Of a stretch of DNA of 64,000 nucleotides, positions 23,606-36,051 are shown one piece after another (position 1 is the stretch's first letter; each line of letters starts with the position of its first letter). Below the pieces are notes generated by a model. The model saw only the letters and a program-made list of their open reading frames with translations. It did no database searches and was not told where the DNA came from. Source of the DNA: Cercis canadensis (Eukaryota; Streptophyta; Magnoliopsida; Fabales; Fabaceae); assembly GCA_003255065.1 (NCBI GenBank), contig QAOA01000370.1, positions 101,493-165,492 on the forward strand, in the 5' to 3' direction. Position numbers and translations under genes: made by a program.

Positions 23606-26600
23606 TAAATGTATAACAAAGGACTTATGTGCAAAATCATAGTGAAAAATAACCATGTAAAAGTATTCCTGCAGGTTTGAATACTCTCTATAAAACCAAG
23701 GCAACAATCTTCCTCTGCTTCACTTAGTTCACCTACTAAAATCCACCAATTTTGACTAATTCTTCTTCACGTAATAAATACTTGCATGGCATGCATTAAT
23801 GGCTACTTGAACCCATATCCAACCAGCCTATGCATATAGGCTAGAATGCCATTTGCGTTTCATGCACTTCCTTTCTTTCTTATTCTTTTTATTCTTTACC
23901 TATATTAATTACTATCACTATTCCATTGCTGACTTTTCAGTAAGTAGTAAACAGTACACTGAGAAATAATGAGGTCTTGGTGAAGAATCCTCTCGCCAGT
24001 GCAGACAGTTTAGCTCTAGTTTATGTTCGCTCCATTGCTGCTTTGAATATGACTTCAAAGGCATGCTCCATGCAGCTTTTGAACATATTTTCTTCTATGA
24101 AGCCTTTTTGTGTTTTCAAGGTAATTCTTAATGTCTTAACATAGCTTATAACTGTAATGTCTACATTCTACAACCAAATAGGAAAGCATGTCAAAATATT
24201 AAATTTTTGTAAATTGTTCACTCCAAAAGAAGAATATAAGATTCAAAACTTAAAAGACTAAAGCCACAAAAAGTTATTTTCCTTAGTTTTGCCCCCCTCT
24301 TTTTCTTTCAACATTTATTAATAGAAATGAAGTGTATAGAAGCTGCATCTTATTGTCCTTTTGTAAGTTATACTACTCTGGTTTCCAATAATATTTGAAT
24401 ATGAAGTTGTTACTATCCTAAATGAGAGGTATGTGACTTTAAACCCACATACAAGGTATCAAATTTTGGCCATTCATTTGGCTTTAGGATCTCCTACCTC
24501 ACCAACTAAATTTTGCTCTCAACATTCTCCGAAGGGTCCTTAAAGAACTCAAGTAATTAAATAATCATTTCTAATATAGAACTTCATTAAGATTTACAAC
24601 AAGTTGATCAAAACCCTATATAAGAAATCTCCCCAATATGTTCCAACTAGGATAGGACAGGACCAATCCAAGCAGCTTTTTGAAGTACTTAAGCTACGTT
24701 TAAGTATCCTCTAAGTAATATTAGCCAATTATATCTTCTCTGATTTTTAAGATAAAGCTTCCTACGAAATGTTAAACATTACGAGAGAAATAGAGCTAAT
24801 ATGATTGATTATTGCCTCTGCTATACTCGTCACTGTGAAGTACCAGCCTTTAAGGCTACAGAAACGTAACACAAAAGTCCTCCAAATCAATTATCATAGC
24901 ATGTATTCATAAAAGGGGAATCTCGTCATGCACCATAGCAAGCAATTTCAAACCCATTCATACTCCAAATTTGAATCACACATTCTATCAAATACTTTGT
25001 GGGTACACCTCAAATACAACTTCTCAAGGGTACTCTAATTGGCTAATGCCTCCATTTGGCTACCAAGGTATGTATTCATACAATGAAAGCTACTTTAGAC
25101 ACTACAACAAGCAATTTCAAAGCATCATATATGCCAAATGGTGGGCATTCAACAAAACACACATTTTCTAAGCTAAAGCAAGTATATCATACCTCCAAAA
25201 TGGCCAACTAACAATGCTTTTAGTGGCCCAACGCTCAAATAGTCCACAAGGGTTTTCAACTATGAATTAACATGATTCAGCCCTTAATTTGAACACACTA
25301 CAGGAGGGAAACGAAAAACCATAAAGTACTTCCACTTCGCTCGTGCTTCTTGTAAATCCATATCCATCTGCTCACACTCTCTACAGTTGACGTTCTCTTT
25401 CTCTCGCTAAAACACTTAATCCATTACCAATGTCTGGCCCAGAAATCGCAGACCAGCAAAGAAGAATCTCTGGGAATTTCAGAGCTGCAAAGCCATTGTC
25501 AGTTATGGATTTGCAAGAATGACAATAGGGAGGGGAGATGAAGAAATGGTAAAAGTGAGTGATTAAAGGAGAAAACTATATGTCTTGAGGTGTATGTGTG
25601 TATGGGTTGATGTGTGTGTGAAGTGAAGATAAGAAAATGAAGAAGAAGAAAGGGGCGTGGGAATGATGGAGGAGAAAAGAAAACAAGTGTTTTTGGTTAG
25701 AGGAGAATAAAGGTAAATACATAAATTTTATGGGGCCAAAATATAATTAACTATGTATGGTCAATATTCACTCATTTCATCTGAAATGTACATGTGGCTT
25801 AATCTCAACTATTGAATAGTCTTTGCATGGGTACCCATTTTCAGCCATTGGTATTGTAGACTCAACCAATTTTGAATGCCAGTGAACAAAACGAAAATTG
25901 GGATTTCAATAGGCTTCATATAGGATTGTTATTATTTCTAGTACCTCTTTTAAGAAATCGTTTTGGCTCATTAGCAAGAGTTTTAACTCCTGCAAGACAA
26001 CTAACTTCTACCTCCACGCTGCCGGACTGTTGCTCTGCTATGGCTCGAGCACTAAGCTATTATGTGCCACACAAGTGAAGTAACTTGGATGCTTGGACAG
26101 TCAATGGTATTTTCTTCATAAATAATTATTTTTATTTTTATTTTTTCTTTACCTATTTTGACTGCGAAGACATTAGCAAGATGCTAAGACAAAACATAAA
26201 AGTGAGACATGAAGAGCTTGCTCGAGAGAAACTACCTCCTCAGTCAAAAGACTATATTTGGGAAGTTCTATATTTGTTATTGCTCCTCTCTATATCAATT
26301 TCTACTAATTAATCAATTCCTCTCAATTTTCTCCAAATTGCACAATACTCCCACGACCTATGCTTTAAGAACATCTACAACTACAATCCAAATGGGTGCT
26401 AGAAAGGGTAGGGTCCATTGTGCCCCTTTAACTTTAGGAAAACAAATAGAGGTATTTGTACTATTTTCAACACAAAGCTCCAAGTATAAACATGGCATGG
26501 GCTGAAGGTGGGCCAGGTGAAGAACCACGACACGACACATGTACATGTATCCGTCACTGAAGTGAGGAGATAACGCGATTGAAAGAAAAGCAGAGCAGAC

Positions 26601-26636
26601 TTAAATAAACGGAAACCAAAGCAAGATAGATAGATA
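23606..26636. other. Unassigned stretch
   Basis: About 3 kb with no firm gene. Possible fragments: a 30-codon ATG frame at 25430-25522 (+) after a CT-rich leader, and a charged, exon-like segment at about 26172-26270 (+) encoding HEELAREKLPPQSKDYIWE, neither matched to a family. The region has GT/AG-rich simple sequence around 25590-25660. Confidence 0.4.
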
Positions 26637-28911
26637 ATGGTAATTTATGGCCCAAGTCTACCCGTCTACTACGGGTCTTCGGTGCCTCTATTACATGTTG
26701 GATGTGTTCCCAGTCCCAGAAACCTCAACCACAACCTCACCGGAAGAAGCATTACGAAAGCCTGCGGCAGCCACCACCTGGCACTTACTGGCTTCCTTTC
26801 AGCGGCTGCGGTGATAGCTTCTGTGGCAGCGGTTGATGCAATTGCAATCCAGGAAACCCAACAACCGGAGACTGAGACTCTTTCCAACATCCCCCAGACA
26901 CTTTCTGGTGAATGCGCATCTCCTAAAGACTGCAAGAAAGCTAAAATACAGAGACCCAAGTCAAGGAAAGCTGAATCCTGCACAATTAAATGTGTCACCA
27001 CTTGCATCCGAGGTGGCGAAGGATCTCCTGGAGAAGGTCCCCTTAACGTCAGAAGGTCCTCTTAATTCATTTATTAAATTAGTTTTTCAATTTTGAATTT
27101 ATATTTAGTACTTGTTTGAACTTAATTAGTACGCTGTTCGATTCAGCTGCAAAACTACCCGCATAGGCATAGAGTATCAAAATAATATAATAAAATAGGA
27201 CATTGCATTAATGACATTCTAGCATCACATTTAGGATTTACTCCTTGATTAATGATGTAGTCTGACCCATTCTCCTCTTGAATTTTGCAGACCTCTGGTT
27301 GTTTTCAAGCAAGGGTTTCGAAGTCGTCAATACTGGTAAAAATGCCTTAAACTATATGCTACGAATTAATGGGCAAAAAAATTTCTCTAGGTTGATGAGT
27401 GCAATTCCCTTTTCAAAAATTCCTATCATTAGTGTAAGGTACTGAACTAGATTCATCATGCCCCCCACAAAAAAAAATAAAATAAAATAANAAAAAAAAA
27501 AAACTAAATTCATCAAATTTATGAGTGGTTATTTTGATACATTACATAGGTAGAGAGGACATATGATAAAGTTAGAGTTGTTTGAACTCTATCTGGAAGA
27601 GCTCCATGCATGCTAAAAACGTGGGGCAATTTGATAGAAATAATGTATTTGGATAAACTATTTACATAAATGGAATACATTTAAAACTATTTACGTAAAA
27701 TTGGTGCTTTTGAATTTTTTATTAATTTGTCAGTCAAACTTAAAAACGCTTTTACATGTCTAAAATGTATATGAACTAAATACGTTTTTACCAAATCAAT
27801 CACGTTTTTCCTAAAATCAATCACATTTTTGCTAAATTCACTCATGGTTTCCCAAAAAAAAATTGTATCGCTTTTGCAAACATGGAAATCACGCTTTTGG
27901 GTCCTAGGGGAATACGCTTTAGGGGGCATTTTTTGGGACACGCTTTGGGTAAAACCGTATTCCATTTGGATTGTTCTGACATTAGGAAATGAAGTTATTG
28001 TTTACATTAAAAAGGGAAGATGGGAGTGAGTTGGTAGTTGAAGATAGCATTTGGGTGCCACACGTTGAGCGGAAAACCAAAGTTGTTTTACTATACCAAT
28101 CACTTGGTTAGTAAGAAACAGCTTGTTAGTTTTCAGTTGCCACCGCCCTAGTCAATATAAATGCCCACTACCAGGGCCTGCCTACAGATTCTAGCCTCCT
28201 CTTCTTGGAGGCTATTTAATTAATCACCTCATTACCAATAATAAACAACAACAACATTTATCAACACTTGTTGGAGCCTTTTGACACTTGGAACATACTA
28301 GAAAAGGGAAGAAAAGATAGATTACTATAAAATTATATCTACACTCTAAAAAAATGTAATGGCTATACACTCTATTTACCCAAAGCGTGTTTTCCTATGG
28401 CCCAAAAGCGTGATTTTCATGTTTGTAAAACCGAGGCAATTTTTTCTTGGTAAAGCGTGAGTGAATTTGGCAAAAGCGTGATTGATTTGGTAAAAACGTG
28501 TTTAGTTCATACACGTTTTAGACATGCAAAAGCGTTTTTAAGTCTGACTGAGAAATTAATAAAAAATTTAAAAGTGCTCATTTTACATAAATAATTTTAA
28601 ATGTACCACATTTGTGTAAATAGTTTGTCCAAATGCATTATTTCTATCAAATTGCCAAAAACATGGTACATGATGCATAGTTAATATAATGTTCCTTTGA
28701 ACATGAAGCAACAAAAGTTTTCACTCTTATGATAATTAACAGTCACGTGGAGATGCAAATCACCCTTTCTTTTTTTTTTGCCATTTGATGCATGCTGATT
28801 TGATTTTCGTCTTAACTTGAATATTTTTTCCATGAAATTTTGTCACTGTGCAGTTTGGTGGAGTGTTCAGATATATGTAATTTGATAAGCGATGGTGTCG
28901 ATGGACCTTAG
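26637..28911 (+). CDS. Small Cys-rich, probably plastid-targeted protein
   Basis: Three exons: 26637-27055, 27291-27335, 28854-28911. They join in phase to 522 nt, 173 aa plus TAG. The N-terminus (about 1-45) is rich in Ser, Pro and Asn and poor in acids, like a transit peptide. An Ala/Val-rich segment around 50-68 (LTGFLSAAAVIASVAAVDAI) could span a membrane. The C-terminal third carries paired cysteines (CTIKCVTTC at about 117-125, then CLVECSDIC after RSRQY). I recognise this C-terminal pattern as a conserved plant protein of unknown function but cannot name it. The tiny second exon (45 nt) is supported by both the reading frame and the conserved motif it completes. Intron 2 is 1518 bp and hosts a foldback transposon. 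The start is the first ATG in the frame. Confidence 0.78.
27625..28656. mobile_element. Foldback MULE-type element with long inverted ends
   Basis: About 1.03 kb with terminal inverted repeats of roughly 350 bp, starting GGCAATTTGATAGAAATAAT at 27625 and ending with its reverse complement at 28656. Flanks AAAAACGTGG (27615-27624) and AAAAACATGG (28657-28666) form a 10-bp target duplication with one change (9-10 bp is typical of Mutator-like elements). The roughly 300-bp unique middle (28050-28340) has no transposase. It lies in intron 2 of the small plastid protein gene. Confidence 0.85.
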
Positions 28912-29192
28912 TTAAAATATATGGTTACCGGTATTAGTTAGTAAAATTTTCATTTCTCCAATTTTCTCTTTGGTGAAAAATGAAGCATTATATATCGTTC
29001 ATCCGCGTGAATTTTCTTTATTCTCCTGATTATGAAAATATACATTTTCAACAGTAAGTATTTAAAATTAATTTCCTTTTCTCATTTTATCTTTTCATAT
29101 GGCTACTAGAAGTTTAAACAATGGCAGCAAGTTGATTCCTATTCCTTAATTAAACTATTTAATCATGATAGAAATTAAAAATGTACGATATC
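28912..29192. other. Spacer between the plastid gene and the gypsy element
   Basis: AT-rich 3' flank. No feature is seen apart from the ATATC half of the gypsy target duplication at its right end. Confidence 0.5.
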
Positions 29193-29491
29193 TGACGATG
29201 CCTGATTTGGATGGATGGACAAAGGGAATGACAGGGATCTTCCTGCAAACAATGAAGAGTCAAAGGTCAAGTGTGGATACCCGAGCTCCGATGCTTAAGT
29301 TAGCGTAATCTAAGTTAATGATAAGTGTAATATTAGAGTGGAGTCAAAAGTCTTTTTACCTGCCATGTGGGGGCTATTTATAGGTGAGCCTGAAGGATAT
29401 GGAAGACATATGCAAGTTTGTTGGTGTGGGCCTTTGGCCGAATAGGCCAGGGGACTGTTGGGGTATTGGGCCAAGTATTTGAGTATGTACA
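29193..29491 (-). repeat. 3' LTR of the gypsy element
   Basis: 299 bp, TG...CA, paired with 39354-39652 at about 92% identity by eye. A TATA-like CTATTTATAGG lies within it (about 29371-29381). Confidence 0.95.
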
Positions 29492-29846
29492 CTTGCCCCC
29501 CTCCTAGCTGAGCTCGGAAGTCCTCTTAACAGACCTTGTGACTTCGAGGGTGATCCGGAGTAGGAGGAGTGGAGACATCCGAGGTCAGATAGTGGGGGAG
29601 TTGTGGTAAGAGGTGAATTTGAAATCCGAACAATGCGCTGAGTGATGTGATTTTGGTTTTTCGATGCCACGTGTTTGCTTGTTAGAGACGTTCCAGAGGG
29701 TTGTTACTGCGACCGTTGTCATTTAGTCTCTCGATGTGTCAGAGCCGCCTGGGATGCGATGTTTGGTCTTCCCGAGCTGAAATACGGCTGCTTCACATTT
29801 GTTGGATGAGATACATTTAGACGGTCAGATTCGTTTTGCCTCACCT

Positions 29847-29854
29847 TATAAATA
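29847..29854 (+). promoter_or_regulatory. TATA box for the antisense ORF of the gypsy element
   Basis: TATAAATA on the + strand, 199 nt upstream of the ATG at 30053 and outside the LTR. It is placed to drive transcription opposite to the element's gag-pol. Prediction by position and sequence only. Confidence 0.5.
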
Positions 29855-30052
29855 AAGGCTGATTGAGCCTCATTTTACTTTTTTTGGCAAATTCTCAGAG
29901 AACGGTGCAGAGGTCGGAGCGAGCCCTAGAGGAACATTGTGCTTGTGCTAAGGTCTGAGTTCGGTTTGTATTTTCTAAAGGTAACGCACCTTCTTGAATT
30001 TCTAGGGTACTAGGTTTCTTCTTTTCCCCGAGTTCAATTGTAGCTTAAGTAG

Positions 30053-31895
30053 ATGGAGGGTTACTCGTCGACCGGGAATGTTGATCCCATGGATTATTTG
30101 GAGGGTATTGTGGTCCTGTCTTCTGGTGGGGAGGCAAATGTTGGTGAGGGGCCAGCCCATGATAAGGAACCAGAGGAAAACAAGGAGGCGAGTGTCTCGG
30201 GATGAGCAAGTTTCGGTGATACTAGCGAGGGTGTCCCGATCAATAGTCCTTATGTTACCCCGTTCGTTCACGAGAGCGTTAGGAATACGTTCTCCATGCT
30301 CCGGACTGGATATATTAGAGAATACAAGCCCTTTTATTCGCATATTGACTGGTGGCACATTGTGTACGATATTCAGCCTTGCCCTCGGAATGCTCCCGTC
30401 TGCAAAAATTGCCTTCGCAATGAATTTTTCACCTTTAATGTGGCGTATATAGAACGGGTGAGAGCCGAGTTGCCACTCACGGACTTTGAGATGACATTTT
30501 TTAACCGAATAAACACGGCATCTTCCCAACTTGACACCAATGGGTAGGGATTTCTTCGAGCATTCCAGAAATTATGTAGTTTGCTGTCTGTAGAATCTAG
30601 AATATATGTGTTTTTTTACTTTTTCACCATGAAGGACGTAAGAGAGTCTGATCAGGAGTTTTTGTACATAGCGAGTCGTCCAAGATTGGGCTTGATGAAG
30701 TTGGTAGAGGAGTCCGCTAAAGGTTGGAATGATAGATTTTTCCGAGTAACAATTCCGACCTGGAAGGTGGGACCCTGGCCGAGGATGACCTTCTTCTTGG
30801 ACCAGGACTTGCAACCAAAATTCTCCCTGCATTGGAATCAATATATAAATAAGCAACCAGCTTGGCCAATATGGGAATTCGAAAAGGAAACACGACGGAT
30901 TATCAACGTTATTTTACCCTTGTGCCACGAAAAGGCTCAGTCGGTCGACTTAAAGGCCAAGGACTTAATTGGTCGGTATTTATTGCTTTCGTTTCAATAA
31001 AATTTACTAAGTTCATTGACCGATATGAAATTGTTTTACATAAAGCACCTTATCTAAGGGCTGGATGGTGAAGCTTGGTAAGTTGTCGAAGGCCAATGCT
31101 TAGAAGTCGACAGGGCCTCCAAAGCTCTTCGAACTAGTCGTTGCGCCTGTTCGTGAGAAGCAACAGGAACATTCCAGTTGTTCATTCTGGAATGCAGAGT
31201 TTCCTATTGAGGCCCAGTTGAGGGGAATGGCCTTGCCTACGGACCAAAAGAAGCTCGATGACGTTCGAGACAACCTTCTTGTCAAACACCTGACTGATAA
31301 CCTGGCTCGCACTCTTCTGATTTCGTAGGAAGTTCAGAGAAGGACTATGTTAACTTGCTCCGAGTTAAAGAAAATTTGAGAAGAGGAAGAGTTCTCCCGG
31401 GCTACGATGGCGTCGTGTCAGGAGTCACTGATGAAGATGGAGCGGGAGCTAGGGGCAGCGAGGACTAAGGCAGACAAGGCGGAAAGCGAACTGGACACTG
31501 TTAAGGCCAGTTTGACGATTACCCAGGGGCTGGCCCGAGATGTTGAGATTAGGGAGCAGCATGTTCGTACGCAGATGGTTAGGCGTATTGAACGTGTCCG
31601 GCAATCGAAAAGGAGGTTCACTAAGCGAGCTTGGGATAAGATTGTGACTAATTACGCCATTGCCCATAAGAAGGGTTTTGAGCTGGCCGTGGAGCAGGCA
31701 CTGTTGCAAGAGCTTGATTTAAAGCAAGAAGGCTTCGATTGCTGGAAGCGTATGAATGATGGTCAACTAGTGTCCAAATAGGAGGAGGAAGGTGAAGAAG
31801 AAAAAGAAGATCCCGAGCTCAAAGTTGATGAGTCGGGTGACAACAAGAACTCGGCGTCAGAAGGTGAAGATGCACAAAGGGAAACTAGGGCATAA
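30053..31895 (+). pseudogene. Opposite-strand ORF of the gypsy element (gypsy-type putative transposon protein)
   Basis: On the strand opposite to gag-pol. One frame runs from ATG 30053 through TGA (about 30203) and TAG (about 30545) to 31000, giving a hydrophobic/aromatic domain (GYIREYKPFYSHIDWWHIV, LFYFFTMKD-like, GWNDRFFRV). After a frame change, a segment from 31407 to 31895 encodes a coiled coil (MERELGAARTKADKAESELD) and a very acidic tail, interrupted by a TAG at 31779. This matches plant proteins annotated as putative gypsy-type transposon (Pfam Transposase_28-like), and the antisense position between integrase and 3' LTR is known for some Tat-lineage elements. Function unknown. The copy is broken by at least three stops or frame changes. 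Confidence 0.7.
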
Positions 31896-32439
31896 GTCTC
31901 GTAAATATTTTTACACCTTGATTTTGTAATAAAGATTTTATTGGTAACCTGATTGGTTTCCTCTATTGTTTGTGCTCAGCCTTTAGTTTTAATCGTCGTA
32001 CTTAATTGGAAACGTAGCTTTGGTCAGATCCAAGGACTTATTGTTTAATTAAAGACGTTGCCCCGACCCCTTTGGGAGAAGTTGTAAATGGTATGATTGA
32101 AAACGTAATCCTGGTCGGAACCAATGGACTTATTATTAGCAAATGTAAACCTGACCTTTTTGGAAAGGCTTTAATTCGTTTAATTGAAAATGTCACCCTT
32201 CGTTTGGGCCTGGGTAGAACTTTAAAGGACTTCGGTCTTTTGAGGGCATTGTCCCTTGTTCTTGAGCTCAGATAGAGCTTGAAAGACATTAGTCCTTAAG
32301 GGCATTTGCCCTTATTTTTAGAGCTCGGATAGAGCTTGAAGGACATTGGCCCTTGTTTTTGGAGCTCGGATAGAGCTTAAAGGACATTGGTCCATAAGTT
32401 GACTCTAGAGGTGGGAATGATTTCATTGTACATATGTGC
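31896..32439. other. Spacer of the gypsy element with short tandem copies
   Basis: Between the antisense ORF and the integrase end. It contains three to four diverged copies of a roughly 55-bp unit (GAGCTCGGATAGAGCTTGAAGGACATTGG and variants) at about 32220-32400, and two of a longer unit around 32040-32200. Such tandem units in the 3' untranslated part are a known trait of Tat-like elements. Confidence 0.6.
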
Positions 32440-33700
32440 GGAGGTTTAATACATTTCATGTTCTTGAGATTGAATTCCCTTCTATGGTTACTAGCTTGTA
32501 TGCTCATTTTCCCAACACCTCGGCAACTCGGTAGGGTCCCTCCCAACTTGGTGCCAATTTTCCCTCACTTAAGTGTTTTCATGTGATGGTCGCCTTTCTG
32601 AGTATGAGATCACCTTGCTGGAAATCTCTGGGCCTAACCTTGGCATTGTAGTATTTAGCAACTTTTTGTTTGTATGACATTGCTCTGAGTCGAGCTTTTT
32701 CTCTTTCTTCGTCGAACAGGTTGAGGTTCACTTGCATTTGTTCTTCATTATGCTCGGGTTCAAATTGTGCTCTCCTTCGGCTGGGTTCCCCAACCTCTAC
32801 GGGAATCATAGCTTCAGCGCCGTAGGTCAGCTTGTAGGGTGATTCTCCAGTTGAGGTTTGTGAGGTGGTTCTATAAGACCAGAGTACCCATGGGAGTTCT
32901 TCAATCCACTTGCCCTTGGTTCGATCTAGCCACTTTTTGATTCCCTCTAAGAGTATTCAGTTTGCCGCCTCCACTTGGCTATTGGCTGGTGGGTGTTCGA
33001 CCGAGGTAAAGTTTAACCTGATTTGGAGGTCGGTGCAAAATTTTCTGAATCCCAAGTCCGTGAACTGGGTTCCGTTGTCCGTTGTTATTGTGTGCGACAT
33101 GCCGAACCTGCAAACAATAAAAGTTTAGACAAATTTCTTAGCATGTTTTGCTGTAATGTTTGCCAGAGGCTGGGCTTCAATCCATTTTATAAAATAATCA
33201 ATTGCAATAATCAGAAATTTCTTCTGTCCGACCGCCCTTGGAAAAGGACCTAGCAGGTCCAGCCCCCATCTGCAAAATGGTCAGGGTTCTACCACCACGT
33301 GGAGATTGGCAGGGGGTGCTAGGTGAATGTGTGCAAATTTTTGGCATTTGTTAAATCTTTTCACCATCTCGCCTGCATCGGCCCTCAAGGTCGGCCAGTA
33401 GTACCCTGCTCGGAGAGCGTTGGTTGCTAACGACCGAACTCCGATGAGGTGGCCACGTATGCCCTAGTGGATTTCCCGCATAATGTACGAGGATTGGTCT
33501 GGTGATAAGCATTTCAAGAGAGGGTGTCGTAGCCACGTTTGTAAAGTGTTTCCCCTTCGAGATAATAGTTAATGGTTGTCCTTTGAAGTCTCCGAGCTTC
33601 TGTCTTTTCGCTTGGGAGCTTTCCCGTTTTAAGGAAATGTTTGATGGGGGTGATCCAGGTTGGAGTTTCCTCTCCTATGCTCAACACATCATCTTGCTCG
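32440..33700 (-). pseudogene. Gypsy integrase
   Basis: Minus-strand frames give an N-terminal zinc-binding part with FNKCQKFA (the first Cys of the usual C-x-x-C is missing), then the catalytic core with GLDLLGPFP, TDNGTQF and QVEAAN, which supply the D, D and E of the DDE triad. A C-terminal part follows with RPRDFQQGDLILRK. Several in-frame stops interrupt it. It would insert the cDNA into the genome if intact; this copy is inactive. Confidence 0.88.
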
Positions 33701-36051
33701 ATGCTTGGTTTGAGCAAAGTTTCCTGTATTACCGTTTGATTATTCCCAAGGTTCTTGCTATTTGCTAGCTTGGATAAGAGATCAGCACGAGAGTTCTCAT
33801 TTCTCGGGATGTGCTGGATTTCAAACTTCTTGAGGTGGGAGGTCAATGATTTGACTTTATTTAGGTATCTGACCATCTGGGGATCTTTGGCCTAGTATTC
33901 TTCTTTCACTTGGCTGGTTTCGAGTTGGAAATCATTTGAGACCTTGAGGTTTTCGGACCCAAGCTCCAGAGTTAAGCTGAGACTGGCTATGAGGGCCTCG
34001 TATTCTACTTGGTTGTTGGAGGTGGAAAGTCGAAACGCAAAGACTACTTTATTGTTATGCCTTCTGGTCCATCTACAATTATCCTTGCCCCTCCCCCTTT
34101 CTGGTTTGAGGATCCGTCTACCAGCAACCTCCAATTGTTGTCTGTGTCGAGCTCCTCGGTCTGTGTAAGTGATGAGCTGCCGAGGCTCTCCAAATTAGTG
34201 AAAGTTTAAAGTCGGTTTACCAAAGCTACTTGTAGCATAAGGCAACACCAAGTCGAACCAAAGGATTAATCTAGTTAGGGAATCCAATTAGGAAGTTAAT
34301 TAAACATGGGAGTTTTGTTTGTATAAGTAATCAACAAGCAATAATTAAAAATGGTAAACCTTAAGGAAAGCAACCAATCCAAGTTCAACTAATTCTGATT
34401 CTAATATATCCTTAATCACTAATGATACATTCAATCATTAACCTAATTCTTGACCTCAGAACACATCAAGAAGCCTCTAAGTGATCCAAGGGTCTCTACT
34501 GGTTAAGCAACCAGAATTTGATTAATTCTGAATTTATTGATTAAACATCTACTAATTCTGAATTAACCTAAGGGTCCAGAATTCAATTAGGCTTAAATAA
34601 TTCATCCAAAAACTTAGAAACATCATTTAATCCATACAATCTTCTTCAATCACATGCAATTAAGCAATTAACACGTGAATATTCAAATCCGAAATTAAGC
34701 AACTCAAATAGAATATTTCAAAGGATTGAAAGAACTTGATTAACAACTAAATGAATAACAATCAAAGCATAATCTTGAAATTAATAATCAGAATAGCTAA
34801 AACATGGATTGACTTTAGTATTTAGCCCTCCATGAACAAGAGGAACAAAGTTTACAAAGAAACTAAAAAGAAAACTTAGAGAAAGAAAGCAAGAAAAATT
34901 GTCTAAAGTATGATAATGAAACTCGGCTGCCTCTTTCTGAACATATAAACCTCTAAAAATACATGCTCACCTAAACTACCCTTAGGTCACACTAATTCCC
35001 ATGGGCCTCAGCTTTAATTGGGCTTTCGTTTTGGCTCAATTGAACTTGTAATGAGGAAGTTAGGCCCAATTGAGTGTCAACAGGTCTCTAGACTCATCAT
35101 CCGGATTCAACGGGAAATAAGACCATTCAAAAGACATAATTTGAAGAACCGGTCTTCATAACAATTTACGATATACGTCTTAGCTTTCCAATGGATCTAG
35201 TTTCATGTACATACGACACCCACATCCAAATTTATGTCCCAATCTCTTCACAAGGGTCAGGATCCAGGGACAGCATCTCTGCTCTGACTTCCAGGCTGCT
35301 TATTACCTTTTGAACGTCCGAATTGGCTTTGGAGCCCTGAATAAAAGTTATAGATAATTCTCTCAGCTTTCCTACAAGCTAATATCCGAAATTTTTAGAC
35401 ATCCATAACTAAAGATATGCATGAAACATAGAGACAGCATAAAATACCTAGTATTGCTGAAAAATGCAATTAGGCCCAATTGAATCCAAACTTATGAAAT
35501 AAGGCCCAAGCCCAATCAAATAGGCCCAAAAGAGGTTTAAGAAGCTAGAAATAAGGGAGAATTACTGCATATAAAGTGTGATTATCAGTAAGCTCTGCCA
35601 CAAAGTCGACAAGAGCTTGCGCTTTGATTGTGCCGCGAGGCTCGTAAGTGATAGTGTGCTCAGAAAGTTCTACGGACCACCCGAGCATTCTTCATGCCAA
35701 GTCGAGTTTTTGGAGCAGTTGTCTTATGGGTTGATCTGTCCGGACTGTTATTTGGTGGTTCTAAAAATAGGGTCTGAGGCGACATGCCGAAAGCAGGAGT
35801 GCAAAAGCGAGCTTCTCAATTTTGTGGTATTTCAGCTCAGAGTCTTGAAAGGCGTGGTTGGTGTAGTATATGGGAAACTGGGTTTTCTTTTCTTCTCGGA
35901 CTAGGGCGGAACTGACTGCTTGGTCGCTAGTTGTGAGGTATATGTATAAGGATTCTGCTGGTAGTGGTTTGGAGAGGATTGGGGGCAAGGCGAGGTACTA
36001 TTTTTACTGCTCGAAGGTGTGTTGGCATTCCGAGGTCCACTGGAAGTTTTT
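33701..36051 (-). pseudogene. Gypsy RNase H region, split by an insertion
   Basis: Read from the right, 36051-35578 encodes the RT connection and first RNase H-like block (ALVREEKKTQFPIYYTNHAF, EPRGTIKAQALVDFVAEL). A 1.36-kb insertion then interrupts it. Reading resumes at 34206 with LLVDGSSNQKGGGARI, QVEYEALIASL and ENSRADLLSKLAN. It would degrade the RNA strand of the hybrid. It is broken by the insertion and by further stops. Confidence 0.85.
34213..35571. mobile_element. Nested 1.36-kb insertion in the gypsy RNase H
   Basis: AT-rich, non-coding sequence interrupts an otherwise continuous RNase H reading. It is flanked by TAAAGT on both sides (34207-34212 and 35572-35577), a candidate target duplication. 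The interior resembles the non-coding sequence found in plant solo LTRs or large retroelement derivatives (TTTCCAATGGATCTAGTTTC motif, repeated TTAGGCCCAATTGA). TG/CA ends are not clear at those borders. Its family is unresolved. Confidence 0.65.

Noticed and set aside
24971..25171. 66-codon + frame rich in Tyr, Asn and Ser
   Set aside because: No splice context, no family resemblance, and composition like AT-rich intergenic DNA.
25430..25522. 30-codon ATG frame (MSGPEIADQQRRISGNF...) after a CT-rich leader
   Set aside because: It looks like a first exon, but no following exon or family match could be found.
26085..26312. Exon-like charged segment HEELAREKLPPQSKDYIWE
   Set aside because: An acceptor-like AAG precedes it, but no donor, partner exon or family could be established.
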